DNA from: Pedobacter sp. BS3
Lineage (GTDB): Bacteria; Bacteroidota; Bacteroidia; Sphingobacteriales; Sphingobacteriaceae
Reading direction: 5' to 3'
DNA length: 64,000 nt
Assembly: GCF_008274585.1 (NCBI RefSeq)
Contig: NZ_VTRT01000002.1
Span: 62,001-126,000 of the forward strand
The number at the start of each line of letters is the position of its first letter. The stretch's first letter is position 1. Positions 17,466 through 27,702 of the stretch are shown one piece after another. The notes beneath the pieces were generated by a model. The model had not been told where the DNA came from and did no database searches. It saw nothing but the letters and a program-made list of their open reading frames with translations. A program made the translations under genes and the position numbers.

Positions 17466-18527
17466 CTAAAATGCTACCTGAACCATGTAATTGAGGATAA
17501 CCTTTGCATCCAGCTTATACTTTCCACGCAGGTTATTTTCTTCCTCATCGATGTTATACCAGATGCTGAAGTCATCAATTGATGATTTAGCATCCAAACC
17601 GATACGCAGCTGCTCAGGCGTGGTGTACACGGCGAAGTGAGGCCCTAACGTATATTTAGTGCCATTCTTGAAGTCAGCACGGATATAACGATCAAGTAGG
17701 TTGAAGCCTATGATGATGGTATTCCGATACTTCAACACGGAGAAGCCTTGCTCAATCCGGATGAAAGATGCATCGATACTTTTGCTTTCCAGGTAATCAG
17801 CATAGTTGTTCACCAGCGACTGTGTAGCAATAATCAATTTCCCTTCATCTCCCTGAAGCCTGTAATCAGCGGTATTAACGAACTTGTTAAATACCTTGTA
17901 TGCGGTATCGGCTGCAAGGGTATCCTGCAAAGCATACGAAGCTGTAGCATTTTCACTGATTGTTACCCGGCGGCTGGTATCGTTAGTAGCAATAGCAATC
18001 AACTGCTTGATAAAACCATCAATCTGAGTGTAATCGGCAATGGCCACACCATCCAGAATTTTACCGCCATCGGTAACATTCTCAGCATCGGTATCACCTA
18101 ACCAGGCAATACGAAGCATATCTTCGTACAGTGCATCGGTAAATATCTCAACCAGGAAGAGATCCACGATTTCAGTATCGGTCATGTCCGATATCTCATC
18201 GCCTTTCTTTTTCTTCCATACCGGGAACATGGCTTCAACCTCTGTATGACAGAAGCTGATCCACGCTTTAATAGGTGCCGGATCCCAGAACTTTTCCGAC
18301 ATCGGAATTGTCTTTGATGACTTACCGTCACCGCAGCCTGGGTCGGTTCTGGATATCTTTGATAAACGACCGAGGATAGCAATCTGCTGCTTAGCGACGA
18401 TATCCTCCTCTACCGTATGAAACTCCTCTAATGCAGGTTTGGAAAATGCATTCTCGAGAACGGTTTCGGCAAATTCGCGCACTTCCTTACCGTTAAAAGT
18501 TAGTTGCGCGGCGTTAAATAATGACAT
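17466..18527 (-). CDS. major capsid protein
   Basis: A 353-residue protein immediately downstream of the prohead protease/scaffold gene. It has the size of a phage coat protein and features such as the long early helix (VREFAETVLENAFSKPALEE) and a C-terminal beta region ending VILNYMVQVAF. The call rests mainly on gene order and size; the fold would be HK97-like if correct. Confidence 0.65.
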   Translation of the reverse strand: MSLFNAAQLTFNGKEVREFAETVLENAFSKPALEEFHTVEEDIVAKQQIAILGRLSKISRTDPGCGDGKSSKTIPMSEKFWDPAPIKAWISFCHTEVEAMFPVWKKKKGDEISDMTDTEIVDLFLVEIFTDALYEDMLRIAWLGDTDAENVTDGGKILDGVAIADYTQIDGFIKQLIAIATNDTSRRVTISENATASYALQDTLAADTAYKVFNKFVNTADYRLQGDEGKLIIATQSLVNNYADYLESKSIDASFIRIEQGFSVLKYRNTIIIGFNLLDRYIRADFKNGTKYTLGPHFAVYTTPEQLRIGLDAKSSIDDFSIWYNIDEEENNLRGKYKLDAKVILNYMVQVAF

Positions 18528-18552
18528 TTCTTAGTCTCCTATAGTTAAATGG

Positions 18553-19668
18553 TTAATCCTTTTTTGCCGATTTTTTGAACTTAGCGAAACGGCCTTCGCC
18601 TGTTTTTTCTTTACTTGAAGCTGAAATCGGCGGTTTACCTGACTTTGGTTTGTATGATGACCGGGTGTTTTTGATGGTGTCGAATTGCTTTTTAAGCGAA
18701 TTAAACACAGTGGTCATCTCGGTCTCGTTAGCCTCCATCTCATCAACCCGAGCCTGAAGGCGGGTATTTTCGGCCTGAAGATTTTCAATGGTTTCCTCTG
18801 GATCATCATCATCTTCTTCCGCTGGTTTGATCTCACTGATCACACCATCCGCTACAACGATGGTCCGGCCATCAGAAAGAGTATACTCACCATCTGGTGC
18901 AGTATCTCCATCCAGCATTACAGCGTCACCGACTTCAGGCTCTTCGGAGTCACCGGTCTCAATGGTTAAAGTTTCTCCTGATTCCAAAGTCACATCAAGC
19001 GCTTTGACTGAACCAGACACAAAAGCCTTGATATCCTTCAACAGGCTCTTTGCATTTTGAATAAGGGTTTTTGACATTTTATTATGGGTTTTAGTAAACG
19101 ATGGGAGTACAGCCTTAGCAAATACAGGCTCAAGTATTTCGGTAGCGAAGCCAAGTTCAAGAGCTTCGGCAGGCTCGATATAAGTAGCTTCGTCCATATA
19201 GGCACGTATCTGCTCTTCTTTATCAGTACCTACGAACTCCAGGTATTTAGCCAGCAGTTTCTCTTCACTTTTCTTCACAGATTCACCATACCTGATAATT
19301 TCATCGCCTTCACCACAAACACCACCCCAAGGGTTATGAATCATGAATTCGGCATTCTTCGCCATCTTCCGAACAGATCCAGTAAGGAAAATAAGTGTAG
19401 CTGCGGACGCACAAAGGCCGTCAACGATCATCGTTAACTTTTTGCCGGTACCGAGAAGATAATCGTGTATTGCAAACGCCTCCACAACATCACCGCCAAC
19501 TGAATGAATATGCCCGATTATCTCATCGGAATCAGGATTGGCATTAATCTGGTCAACGATGTTTTTTAGTGAAAAGCAGCCCCAATCTGGAGCCTCCTTT
19601 GATTGGAAATTGACAATTTCCCCGTAGAAGTATAGATGAAGTTGTGACACACCTATAATGTCGAGCAT
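18553..19668 (-). CDS. ClpP-like prohead protease with scaffold domain
   Basis: 371 residues. The first 190 form a ClpP/S14-type serine protease: HSVGGDVVEAFAIHDYL, nucleophile Ser88 in GLCASAATLIFLTG and His111 in MIHNPWGG. The remainder is an acidic region followed by a coiled coil (ETIENLQAENTRLQARVDEM) and a basic tail, as in fused scaffold domains. It matures the capsid during assembly. The start codon lies in a large hairpin (19642-19693). Confidence 0.88.
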   Translation of the reverse strand: MLDIIGVSQLHLYFYGEIVNFQSKEAPDWGCFSLKNIVDQINANPDSDEIIGHIHSVGGDVVEAFAIHDYLLGTGKKLTMIVDGLCASAATLIFLTGSVRKMAKNAEFMIHNPWGGVCGEGDEIIRYGESVKKSEEKLLAKYLEFVGTDKEEQIRAYMDEATYIEPAEALELGFATEILEPVFAKAVLPSFTKTHNKMSKTLIQNAKSLLKDIKAFVSGSVKALDVTLESGETLTIETGDSEEPEVGDAVMLDGDTAPDGEYTLSDGRTIVVADGVISEIKPAEEDDDDPEETIENLQAENTRLQARVDEMEANETEMTTVFNSLKKQFDTIKNTRSSYKPKSGKPPISASSKEKTGEGRFAKFKKSAKKD

Positions 19669-19693
19669 TATAGGTGCCGTTATACTGTCACAA
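19642..19693 (-). promoter_or_regulatory. large hairpin enclosing the prohead protease start codon
   Basis: Perfect 11-bp arms CACCTATAATG (19650-19660) and CATTATAGGTG (19666-19676) are separated by 5 nt. Outer arms TTGTGACA (19642-19649) and TGTCACAA (19686-19693) add 8 bp across a 9-nt one-sided bulge. The ATG of the protease gene is at 19668-19666, inside the stem. In RNA it would hide the start site, or the DNA could be a protein-binding palindrome. Confidence 0.75.
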
Positions 19694-19705
19694 TTTTAAG
19701 AGTTA

Positions 19706-19930
19706 TTACTGATCCAGCATTTTGAGAGCCCGCCAGATTGTGCTTTCAGATTTTTTCAACTCCTCAGCAGCCTGCATTACCGCCGCTGTTTTGCTTTGAT
19801 TAGCAGCGATCTTCGCATTAACATAATGGCATATCTCAAGATAATAAACCGTCTTAGGGCTTACGAAGCCGTTCACGATCAATTTTTTCAGTGTTCCGGA
19901 TTGGTATAATTGGTAAAGTTCTTTGTACAT
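19706..19930 (-). CDS. small helix-turn-helix-like phage protein
   Basis: 74 residues, all helical. The segment AAVMQAAEELKKSESTIWRA followed by LKML looks like a DNA-binding helix-turn-helix of the kind seen in small phage regulators. It lies between tape measure and prohead protease, next to the large hairpin. No family assigned. Confidence 0.5.
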   Translation of the reverse strand: MYKELYQLYQSGTLKKLIVNGFVSPKTVYYLEICHYVNAKIAANQSKTAAVMQAAEELKKSESTIWRALKMLDQ

Positions 19931-19934
19931 ATTG

Positions 19935-22880
19935 TTAATTAAAATTAGCCCTTTCTGATACGGAAACTTTTCGATTCAGTCCGTTATCAATATCATCAAC
20001 GATTACAACCGGTGACGGCAAAGAGGTAAATGCACTGGCAATATCTTCCGCAATTGCCTTACTATCCACGACATCCTTACCCAAATATTGCGCTAAAAAG
20101 CCGCCGTCATAAATCCCACCATCCGCGAAAAAGGGTCTGGAAGCCGGTACCGAAAAGTCACGGCCACCAAAAGCAACATTGATTGCAGATATAACATTCC
20201 TGGCGTAAGGATTACGCATAGCTTCCGACACAACAACACCTTCTCCGGACCGCAGCCGGGCGTTCACATTATCAGCAGTACTGTAACCAGGTAACACATC
20301 TCCACGGCCATCAGATGTATACTGGCCGCCACCACTAAAACCGGGTGTTTTGGAGCTGCTTACTAAGCGCTTCACATTAGCAATCGCAGAACCTATTGTC
20401 GCAATGGTAGCGGCCACCGCTATAATGTTCATTGGGAACGGCTCTTTTAACTGAGAAGATATACCTAACAGTTGTTCCTTCAGGGTAAGGATATCCAAAC
20501 GCAATGACCGGGCTGCATCTATTTTCTGACTTATGATCTCAAAAGCTTGTGCCGTTTTTGAGTTTTGAGCCATAGCACCCTGAATGCTCTTCAAACCCTC
20601 ATTCGTTAATTCGATGCTTCTGTCTACCGTATTTTGGCGAAGCTCTGTGATTTGCCGCTCGGCATCAGCGATAACAGCCAGGCGCTCTTCCTGCGTTAGC
20701 TGCTCATTAGTTACAGCAGCATCCTTCTGTAATTGCAGTTGTTCAAGTTTTGCGCTATACTGTTCCGCTTCAGTAATGGCTTGAGCTGCACGAAGGTCAT
20801 TAATAGCAGCAATACGGCGGCCTTCCCATTCAACAGCCAGGTCATGTATTTTCTGATCGCTTTCTGCAATGATCGCCTGACGTTCGTCTTCGGTAAGTTT
20901 CTGATTATTGATAGCATCGGTCTTTTGCTGTTCGATCTGCTGAAGTTGAATCCGCAGCCGTTCCTCTTCAGACCTGGCATTAGCAGTGTCAATCCGGACC
21001 TGATTATCCTTACGACGCTGCTCAGCTGTCTGTAAGACATCGTCGATAGCCTTCTCACTTTCTGCTATAATCGCCCGGCGCTCCTGTTCGGTCAGCTGCT
21101 GGTTATTGATAGCACGCTTCTTTTGCTCCTCAAGCTTTTGGATTTCAATGGCCGCAATCTCATCAAGCGTATTAGCTTCAGCTTCCTTTTCCCGCAGCAG
21201 CTGATCCATTTTGAATTCAGTATCCTGTTTAACCAGGTCCTGCTCTTCTTTATTATATTTCGCGATCAGCGCTTTCTTTTGAAGCTCAGTCAGCTCCTGG
21301 TTCTGAAGGGTAATCTTACGCTCATAATCCAAGCGGTCGAGTTTGACCTTCAGAATATCATCAGCAGATTTTGCCTCAGCTTCCCTAATATCCAGGAGAG
21401 CGGCTTCATTTTCCTGCTGATACTTTTTATTTAGAGCTGATATCCGGGCATTACGTTCAGCGTACAAGGCAGCTTCAGCGGCGCTGCCTTTCTCTACAGA
21501 CTCCAGCCGGTCATTGATATCCTGATTGATAGCTGCCAGCTCCTTTTGCCGGGCGCTACCTGTAGCCTCCAGTATCGCACGATTTGAGGCTTTAACGGCA
21601 TCCAGGTTCTTTTTCCGAAGTCCCTCTTCAAACGCTTGCTGCTCAGCGAGCTTGTCCAGATAATCCTTCGAGGTCTTCCCGGATAGACCAGCAATCTCAA
21701 CTTCATTCTTCAGTTTCTGGCGCTGAATAGCATCAACATTTTTTCCACCGGCCTGAAGGATACTGATCTGCCTGTTTTGAGCATCGACAACTTTTTGAAG
21801 GCCTTGAATCCTGATCTTCTCGGCTTCATCTTCGTAACCCTCATTAAAAGCCTTAGCGAAACGTTGTCCTGAACTTTTTGCAACATCAAGGGCGTCGCCA
21901 AAATCACCATTAAACAAATCCTTAACTACTTCACCAATTATCTTAAAACCTTCCAGGTACGCATTCAGAAATCCCATGAAACCCTTTTTGATTTCATCCC
22001 AGATCTTTCCGAAGTTTTTAAAGATTGGAAACGCTTTTTGTACAGCTGCTGAAACTTTATCCCAATTGGCTATAATGGCGCCAAGCAGCACCACGAAAGC
22101 GCCAACACCGGTAGCGATAAGAGCACTCTTAGTGGTAAGGCCGAATATCTTACTTGCTTCAGTAGATGCTTCGGTAGCTACGGTAATGGCTTCCTGACCT
22201 CCAGCAACAGCTTCTGTAGCGGTAGCAGCTGCCAGATTTTCCTTAGCGAAAGCCTCAACACTATTCTTCATAGCATCAAAACCCGTTTTGATGGCACCCG
22301 CAAAATCGTTTATCTTCTCCAGGACGTCGGTAGGAAGTCCCAATGATTTTGAGAACTTGAATGCAAAATCGGTGCTTGTCTCATACGCATCAGACAGCTT
22401 AAACAAGGCATCGGCTTGCTTTTGCAAGGTCTTGCTTTCGTCAATGCCCTGGCTGATCCGCTTGGAAAGAAGTGACGGAAACTTCTCCTGTATTTCAATT
22501 TGCTCCTGGAGTGCCTTGGTAAGCTCATCTTCAACCTTGGTATAATTTTCAGTCCCGATGACAGCATTATCAAGGTCTTTCTTCAGTTGCTGGATACGCT
22601 GACGCAATGCTCCGTAACTTCCTTCAGCAAATTTCGCTGATGTATTAATACCACCAAGTGCATTCTGCTGAGCCTTGGTAGCATCTGTAAGCTCTTTTAT
22701 CCTGGCTCGTGTGGCTCCGACTTGGGCTTCAAGTTTTTTATAAGCATCTGATCCGATATCAGACTTCTCAAACTGTTGGTTGAGGTCCTTCTGAAGTTTT
22801 TTTAAGTCCTCAATATTTTTTACCGCTTTAATATCATCCAATGTGACTTTAAGCAATAATTCCTTAGTAACATCTGACAT
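19935..22880 (-). CDS. tape measure protein
   Basis: 981 residues, the largest phage protein here. It is mostly helical coiled coil with two hydrophobic segments (ALIATGVGAFVVLLGAIIAN near 255; MNIIAVAATIATIGSAIANV near 815). At least four copies of a repeat of 40-65 residues with an N-x-x-L-T-x-x-x-x-x-A-x-I-A core occur between about 500 and 740 (NNQQLTEQERRAIIAES, NNQKLTEDERQAIIAES and variants). The C-terminus is Gly-rich. It sets tail length during assembly. Confidence 0.85.
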   Translation of the reverse strand: MSDVTKELLLKVTLDDIKAVKNIEDLKKLQKDLNQQFEKSDIGSDAYKKLEAQVGATRARIKELTDATKAQQNALGGINTSAKFAEGSYGALRQRIQQLKKDLDNAVIGTENYTKVEDELTKALQEQIEIQEKFPSLLSKRISQGIDESKTLQKQADALFKLSDAYETSTDFAFKFSKSLGLPTDVLEKINDFAGAIKTGFDAMKNSVEAFAKENLAAATATEAVAGGQEAITVATEASTEASKIFGLTTKSALIATGVGAFVVLLGAIIANWDKVSAAVQKAFPIFKNFGKIWDEIKKGFMGFLNAYLEGFKIIGEVVKDLFNGDFGDALDVAKSSGQRFAKAFNEGYEDEAEKIRIQGLQKVVDAQNRQISILQAGGKNVDAIQRQKLKNEVEIAGLSGKTSKDYLDKLAEQQAFEEGLRKKNLDAVKASNRAILEATGSARQKELAAINQDINDRLESVEKGSAAEAALYAERNARISALNKKYQQENEAALLDIREAEAKSADDILKVKLDRLDYERKITLQNQELTELQKKALIAKYNKEEQDLVKQDTEFKMDQLLREKEAEANTLDEIAAIEIQKLEEQKKRAINNQQLTEQERRAIIAESEKAIDDVLQTAEQRRKDNQVRIDTANARSEEERLRIQLQQIEQQKTDAINNQKLTEDERQAIIAESDQKIHDLAVEWEGRRIAAINDLRAAQAITEAEQYSAKLEQLQLQKDAAVTNEQLTQEERLAVIADAERQITELRQNTVDRSIELTNEGLKSIQGAMAQNSKTAQAFEIISQKIDAARSLRLDILTLKEQLLGISSQLKEPFPMNIIAVAATIATIGSAIANVKRLVSSSKTPGFSGGGQYTSDGRGDVLPGYSTADNVNARLRSGEGVVVSEAMRNPYARNVISAINVAFGGRDFSVPASRPFFADGGIYDGGFLAQYLGKDVVDSKAIAEDIASAFTSLPSPVVIVDDIDNGLNRKVSVSERANFN

Positions 22881-25534
22881 TATACTACCCTCCCTTGATT
22901 AGTGAATTCGCTTGAATAATCCAGGTTATACAGCCGCATCATATATGCGTATGGGTTGCTTGACTTATAACCAGTAATTGCTTTGGCATCAGAATAATTT
23001 ATCCAGATCCAGCCTTGTGTATCGATATACCCTTTAATTGTTTTGCCATTGCCGGTACCATTAAGCTGAATTGTTGCCGGTGGATAAAACGCAGGATCAC
23101 CGAGCCTGGCAATACGTGCCTTCCCGAATGTTTCCACTCCATTTGGCTGATTGCCAAGTATTGCGTTCTTCTCATAATAAGAGTTAGGACCTTCACCTAT
23201 CCCTGACAATTTGAAGAACAGGCTAAATACATAATGGCCGGTCTTGGGATTCTTATAACAGTACGTACTGCCTATCTGATTATAAGGTGCCGGAGCATCG
23301 GACATGGTTAATGTCGAGTATGGAGTGACGTAGTAAGGTGAGAATACAATAGGTATGGCTGATATAAATACACACGTATCGATTAAAGCGACTTCACCAT
23401 CAGCATCTACCTGGTAGTACTTCTCACCATCTGAATAATAACCGGGTACCGCTTTAAAGAATAGATTCTCATCCTGGAAGAGGGCAGTTCCTAAAATGAT
23501 AGGAGTTTCACCGGCCCAAAACTTTGTTTTAACTTCTGTACCACCATTCATACTACAGGCCAGTTGGCTATCATTGTTACGGTACAGATCAAAGCTATAC
23601 CGTGCCGGTGGATCAATAACTGGCGGAACATTCTCCGTAAGATCAAAGTTTAACTTCACCAACTCCACGCTGCATATCTTACCGGCTATCCAGTTACTTA
23701 TTTTATTGACAAAGAAGAAAGACTGGTAATACTTAATGTACACTGGTATGGTATGATCGAACTCCTGAATATCGTTTTGCGTTAACAGCATTGGCACTAC
23801 AATACGCTTCAGGTTATTCATCATCAGCGAAAGCTTATCATAGAAATGATCAACCGCATACTGAAAGCTCAGGTTACCTGTAAGGAATGAGCTGGCCAGC
23901 ACCTTATTAGAAGTTAATGTCCTGGCACCATCTGTAAACGTTATTGTAGCAGTTAACGGATAAACGGTTAGTATCCGCGGCTCAACCTTGGTTTTAAATT
24001 CAGTCTTATCATCTTCAGTCACTAATTTATCGATGAATGCAACCGTATTGCCTCCAACCTTGATATGTTCTTCAGATGCTGCAAACGGAGCGGTTATAAT
24101 GGTTTTATCTTTATCCAGGTTCTCATTACCAATAGTAAGATTACCATCTCCAAGGCCATCCGGTACTGTTTCATCTTCCTTGTACTTAAACCAGTTGTTC
24201 TGGCCATAGCTACCGAATGTAAAGTACTTATTGTGCTGATCCGGGTTAACGATTTTACCACTCCAGTCCCGGGCCTTTGGCTTATTCTCATACAAAGTTG
24301 AAAATGGAATAAAGTCAACCTGGTTGCTACTGTTGGATATTGGGATGAGCGCAAAGAACCGCATGAAGTACATAACCAGGTCTTTCTTTTGGATATCGGG
24401 CAACCCCTTGCTAATAGATATAACCGAATTATACGCAGCTTCACCGAGCTCATTGCCAAATGTAGCGCCTGCCATGACACGGGTTTTCTTCTGGAACGTA
24501 ATGAACGGGAACTCCCTTTTTGCCCAAACTGATATTTTATCGCCGGCGACGAAAGACATATAGTCAGACTCCAGCTGTATCTCTACATTATCATCATTTG
24601 ACGCATACGTTTCAGTCGTTGTAAAAAGGTTGAGTATTGTATTTTTAGCAAAACCAACGGTCACCTTCTGCGGGTTCTCGCTATTTGATTGTACCGTGGC
24701 TTTGAACGTGAATTTCATTACACAATTACGGCGGAACACATAACAGCTGTTAGCTGTATCAAAATACCCGCCCTCATTATCCATCGATGCTCCACCATCA
24801 CTAAACGTGACCTTGAACCAATCATCATTATTATTAACCTGATTGACCGGCTTTTTAGCTGAGAACTTGAATTGTTCAGCCAGGCCATCAGGCGGCTCCA
24901 GTTTATCATTCACATTTGGCAGCACCATCCGGCTGAAGATATCGAATGCCTCTGGTGGAAGATAAGAGTAGTTGAATGTATAACCGATCTCATCAGCTAT
25001 TAACTGCATCAGATAGCTGACGTATATCGCCGGCCGGAGAAATTTTACATTGACGGTTGAGCCTTCAGTAACCAGGTTGCCGAAATCAATAATCGGATAG
25101 ATCAGGTTATCATTGGCATCATTGAGCTGAAGGATATTGTCGATATAATACAAATGGTCCAGGTCAGTTAATGGCAGGTCCTGGATAGATCCATCGATAC
25201 TATCAATAAATGAAGCATTACCGCTGACCAACTGCATGTTGATAAACCGGCCTTCAATGCTATCTATATAGGTCGGACAATTGACAAAAATCTCAACACC
25301 GTTCTGAATATACCTTCCGGCTTTCCGCTTGTATGGAAAAGTGGTTTCGGTAAGTATATTGTCAGCAAATTCAATAGCCATCCTGTTGCTACGTGTATCC
25401 GGCACCTTGAATTGATTGGTAGTATTAGCCTTACGATTATTTATATCAGCGATATCTATTGCCTGAAATGTCAGTGCAATGGGTTTATCATCTGCCAGCT
25501 CGATAGGCCTGTCTGCTATAAATAACTTTCTCAT
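22880..25534 (-). CDS. large tail-tip or baseplate protein
   Basis: 884 residues, beta-rich, overlapping the preceding gene by 4 nt. It begins MRKLFIADRPIELADDKPIA. The C-terminal part contains domains that look like carbohydrate-binding or fibre-like sequence. Position beside the tape measure and length suggest a tail-associated protein comparable to Tal, but no catalytic motif is seen. Confidence 0.55.
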   Translation of the reverse strand: MRKLFIADRPIELADDKPIALTFQAIDIADINNRKANTTNQFKVPDTRSNRMAIEFADNILTETTFPYKRKAGRYIQNGVEIFVNCPTYIDSIEGRFINMQLVSGNASFIDSIDGSIQDLPLTDLDHLYYIDNILQLNDANDNLIYPIIDFGNLVTEGSTVNVKFLRPAIYVSYLMQLIADEIGYTFNYSYLPPEAFDIFSRMVLPNVNDKLEPPDGLAEQFKFSAKKPVNQVNNNDDWFKVTFSDGGASMDNEGGYFDTANSCYVFRRNCVMKFTFKATVQSNSENPQKVTVGFAKNTILNLFTTTETYASNDDNVEIQLESDYMSFVAGDKISVWAKREFPFITFQKKTRVMAGATFGNELGEAAYNSVISISKGLPDIQKKDLVMYFMRFFALIPISNSSNQVDFIPFSTLYENKPKARDWSGKIVNPDQHNKYFTFGSYGQNNWFKYKEDETVPDGLGDGNLTIGNENLDKDKTIITAPFAASEEHIKVGGNTVAFIDKLVTEDDKTEFKTKVEPRILTVYPLTATITFTDGARTLTSNKVLASSFLTGNLSFQYAVDHFYDKLSLMMNNLKRIVVPMLLTQNDIQEFDHTIPVYIKYYQSFFFVNKISNWIAGKICSVELVKLNFDLTENVPPVIDPPARYSFDLYRNNDSQLACSMNGGTEVKTKFWAGETPIILGTALFQDENLFFKAVPGYYSDGEKYYQVDADGEVALIDTCVFISAIPIVFSPYYVTPYSTLTMSDAPAPYNQIGSTYCYKNPKTGHYVFSLFFKLSGIGEGPNSYYEKNAILGNQPNGVETFGKARIARLGDPAFYPPATIQLNGTGNGKTIKGYIDTQGWIWINYSDAKAITGYKSSNPYAYMMRLYNLDYSSEFTNQGRVV

Positions 25535-26778
25535 TGCTGTGTATTGATATCCTGGTTAATAAGAGTAGCTGAGAATGAAAAGAACTTACTATCTGCCTTA
25601 TGTTTCAAGTCCACATCAGACAGTGTTATATCTTTCCAAATCCCATCATCATATACCTGTACATTGTTAGAGAAGATTAAGCTTTGAAACCCTTCATACA
25701 GTTCATCAGCATTTAGAAAGTCAGCCTGAACTTTATCGGTCTTTCCTCCATTCACATAAAGCAGCCGGTTAATATTGTCAATGGTTCTGTAGTTTTGTGA
25801 ATCGCTTATTTTAGGCTTAGATTCTGAGTTCTGATCAAACCACCAGTAATTATATGCTCCCAGCTGACCAGTCCACCTGATATAAAATCCTTTCGGCCGG
25901 CATGAGTTGTATACCCTGATCAGCTTATCTTCACTGAAACGCATTTCGCTATTATTGATATTCAGCCTGAAATAATCCGTATTCGCCTCCGGCGTAAAAT
26001 TCAACCGTATTCCACGAATAGACGGCATGAGCGGGTTATCAATAGCTTGATTCGTTACCTTCAGTTGCTGGCCGTTGATATCATATTCCGTAATAGTAAC
26101 ACGCAGCGAGGTATCATTATCGGAACCGTCAGCCGCTGAAGCATCCTCCAATAAAATATTGAAGCCATCCTCTTGCAGCAGGTAGAAAGCATCTTCCTGA
26201 AGGATGGCAAAGTTAGATTCCCCGTACTGGCTGAATAAGTCCTCGGCATGAATGAAACTTATATCGAATGGCTTCCCTGGAAAATACCGGGGGCTTTTAA
26301 ATTCGGTAAGGAACAGAGCCTGGCCAGCTTCGGGCGCCCGGTCTAATACCAGGTAATTAAACAAGTTGCCAGACAGATTATCATATATCGGTCGTGCCGA
26401 ATGAGTGAAAGTATATACACGGTCTCCCAATTGCTTAACCGGTGATCCGGAATAGATTGCCGTCCAGCTGATCACGAATGAATCGAACAGATTGCTGTAC
26501 GTGTGAACGGCATCATTATAGGTTACGGCCGATACATCGGTAAGGAAAGCATTGAGCCAGCTGCTAATATCGGCATACACATGCCCGGATAGATCAGGCG
26601 TAAAGATGGCCGTTATGGTTTTATTGGCGCCAATGACATTAATATTTATTCGCAGCGCCTCCGGAATAGTAGCGCCGTCTTCCTGAAACTCAAAAACAAT
26701 AGGATTCCAAGCTGCACACCAACGGCTATACTTGCCAGCTTCATATTCATATTCCGGACGTTTAACAAGCTGCATCAT
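25531..26778 (-). CDS. distal tail-like structural protein
   Basis: 415 residues, beta-rich. Near residue 195 is a short tandem repeat, FAILQEDAFYLLQEDGFNIL followed by LED: three copies of an (I/L)LQED-type 8-9 residue unit. Such acidic beta repeats recur in Bacteroidota phage tail proteins as I remember them. It overlaps both neighbours by 4 nt in a tail operon. Confidence 0.5.
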   Translation of the reverse strand: MMQLVKRPEYEYEAGKYSRWCAAWNPIVFEFQEDGATIPEALRININVIGANKTITAIFTPDLSGHVYADISSWLNAFLTDVSAVTYNDAVHTYSNLFDSFVISWTAIYSGSPVKQLGDRVYTFTHSARPIYDNLSGNLFNYLVLDRAPEAGQALFLTEFKSPRYFPGKPFDISFIHAEDLFSQYGESNFAILQEDAFYLLQEDGFNILLEDASAADGSDNDTSLRVTITEYDINGQQLKVTNQAIDNPLMPSIRGIRLNFTPEANTDYFRLNINNSEMRFSEDKLIRVYNSCRPKGFYIRWTGQLGAYNYWWFDQNSESKPKISDSQNYRTIDNINRLLYVNGGKTDKVQADFLNADELYEGFQSLIFSNNVQVYDDGIWKDITLSDVDLKHKADSKFFSFSATLINQDINTQQ

Positions 26779-27230
26779 ACGGTTAAAAGGTTAGATTCAA
26801 GTGATGACAAATATTGATCTGCAAAAATTTCTACCAGGTTTGAAAGCCGCTGCTCAGTGATGACCGTACTGATCACGCCGGACTTGCCACCTTGCCGGTA
26901 TAGCTTAGTACCTTCAGCATGAATCTTCCTTGCTACAGCATAAGGGTTAAGATCAAGCTTCTTTGCTGCAATCCACTCCTTTATACTTTCAACTAAAGTT
27001 TTACCGGCACTTTGGAATGGTCCGGTATGAGATGTTGGTTTTCGTCCATCTTCCAATGCCATTACCCATTTTGCCGCCCAAAGTTCAGCCGAAACATCGT
27101 TAGGCGTTATTACTTCGAATGAATCGATAGTTTTGCGAGTTGCAACCTGGTTGTTTGCAATCATGTTCGCCTTTATCTCCAGCTCTATCTTACGCAGGAA
27201 GTCTACAAGTATCTCCAGGTCAGTCATCAC
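26775..27230 (-). CDS. putative tail completion protein
   Basis: 151 residues. The central sequence (AKWVMALEDGRKPTSHTGPF; IAAKKLDLNPYAVARKIHAE) resembles the HK97 gp10-like class in which a short basic loop follows a G-R-K-P motif. Overlaps its neighbours. Function inferred from position between terminase-proximal genes and tail genes. Confidence 0.45.
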   Translation of the reverse strand: MMTDLEILVDFLRKIELEIKANMIANNQVATRKTIDSFEVITPNDVSAELWAAKWVMALEDGRKPTSHTGPFQSAGKTLVESIKEWIAAKKLDLNPYAVARKIHAEGTKLYRQGGKSGVISTVITEQRLSNLVEIFADQYLSSLESNLLTV

Positions 27231-27702
27231 AGAATGAATATTCGTTAAATAACTTTAATCGGAAAGTGAGCACACAACCGCTCAGGCTGGCATCGCTCCA
27301 CTTTTTTACATTAATGGTTTTGATGTTGGTAATACCGTCTCCGGCCGTCCAGTTTACGGCCTCATGCCGGGCCAGCCTGGTAAGGAATAACCGGCGAAGC
27401 TCACGCATAGAATAGATGACAGGCTCCTCCTGCTCCGGGGTAGCATCCAGCGCCGTATTTTGCTGAGCCGTACGCTTACGATCCAGGAACATCATTTCGA
27501 TGTTAAAGAATTCAGTGAATGCCATTGACGACTCAAACCGGTCATCGCTGGTCAGCAAATCTTCCATGTATACGGCTGGCCAGATAACAAGCTTCTTACT
27601 GTTGTTGTCGGAAACAAAGTTTTGCCAGGCCTTGTGACCCAATACGAAAGTTGGTTCATTAGGTAATGTTGAAACAATTGAACGGATTAACTCAGTGACC
27701 AT
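27220..27702 (-). CDS. putative tail terminator or neck protein
   Basis: 160 residues, mixed alpha/beta, starting MVTELIRSIVSTLPNEPTFV. Size and position (before the completion protein and tail genes) fit a neck or tail-terminator protein. No domain is certain. Its ATG overlaps the end of the -1 frame of the upstream gene by 11 nt, suggesting translational coupling. Confidence 0.42.
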   Translation of the reverse strand: MVTELIRSIVSTLPNEPTFVLGHKAWQNFVSDNNSKKLVIWPAVYMEDLLTSDDRFESSMAFTEFFNIEMMFLDRKRTAQQNTALDATPEQEEPVIYSMRELRRLFLTRLARHEAVNWTAGDGITNIKTINVKKWSDASLSGCVLTFRLKLFNEYSFCDD

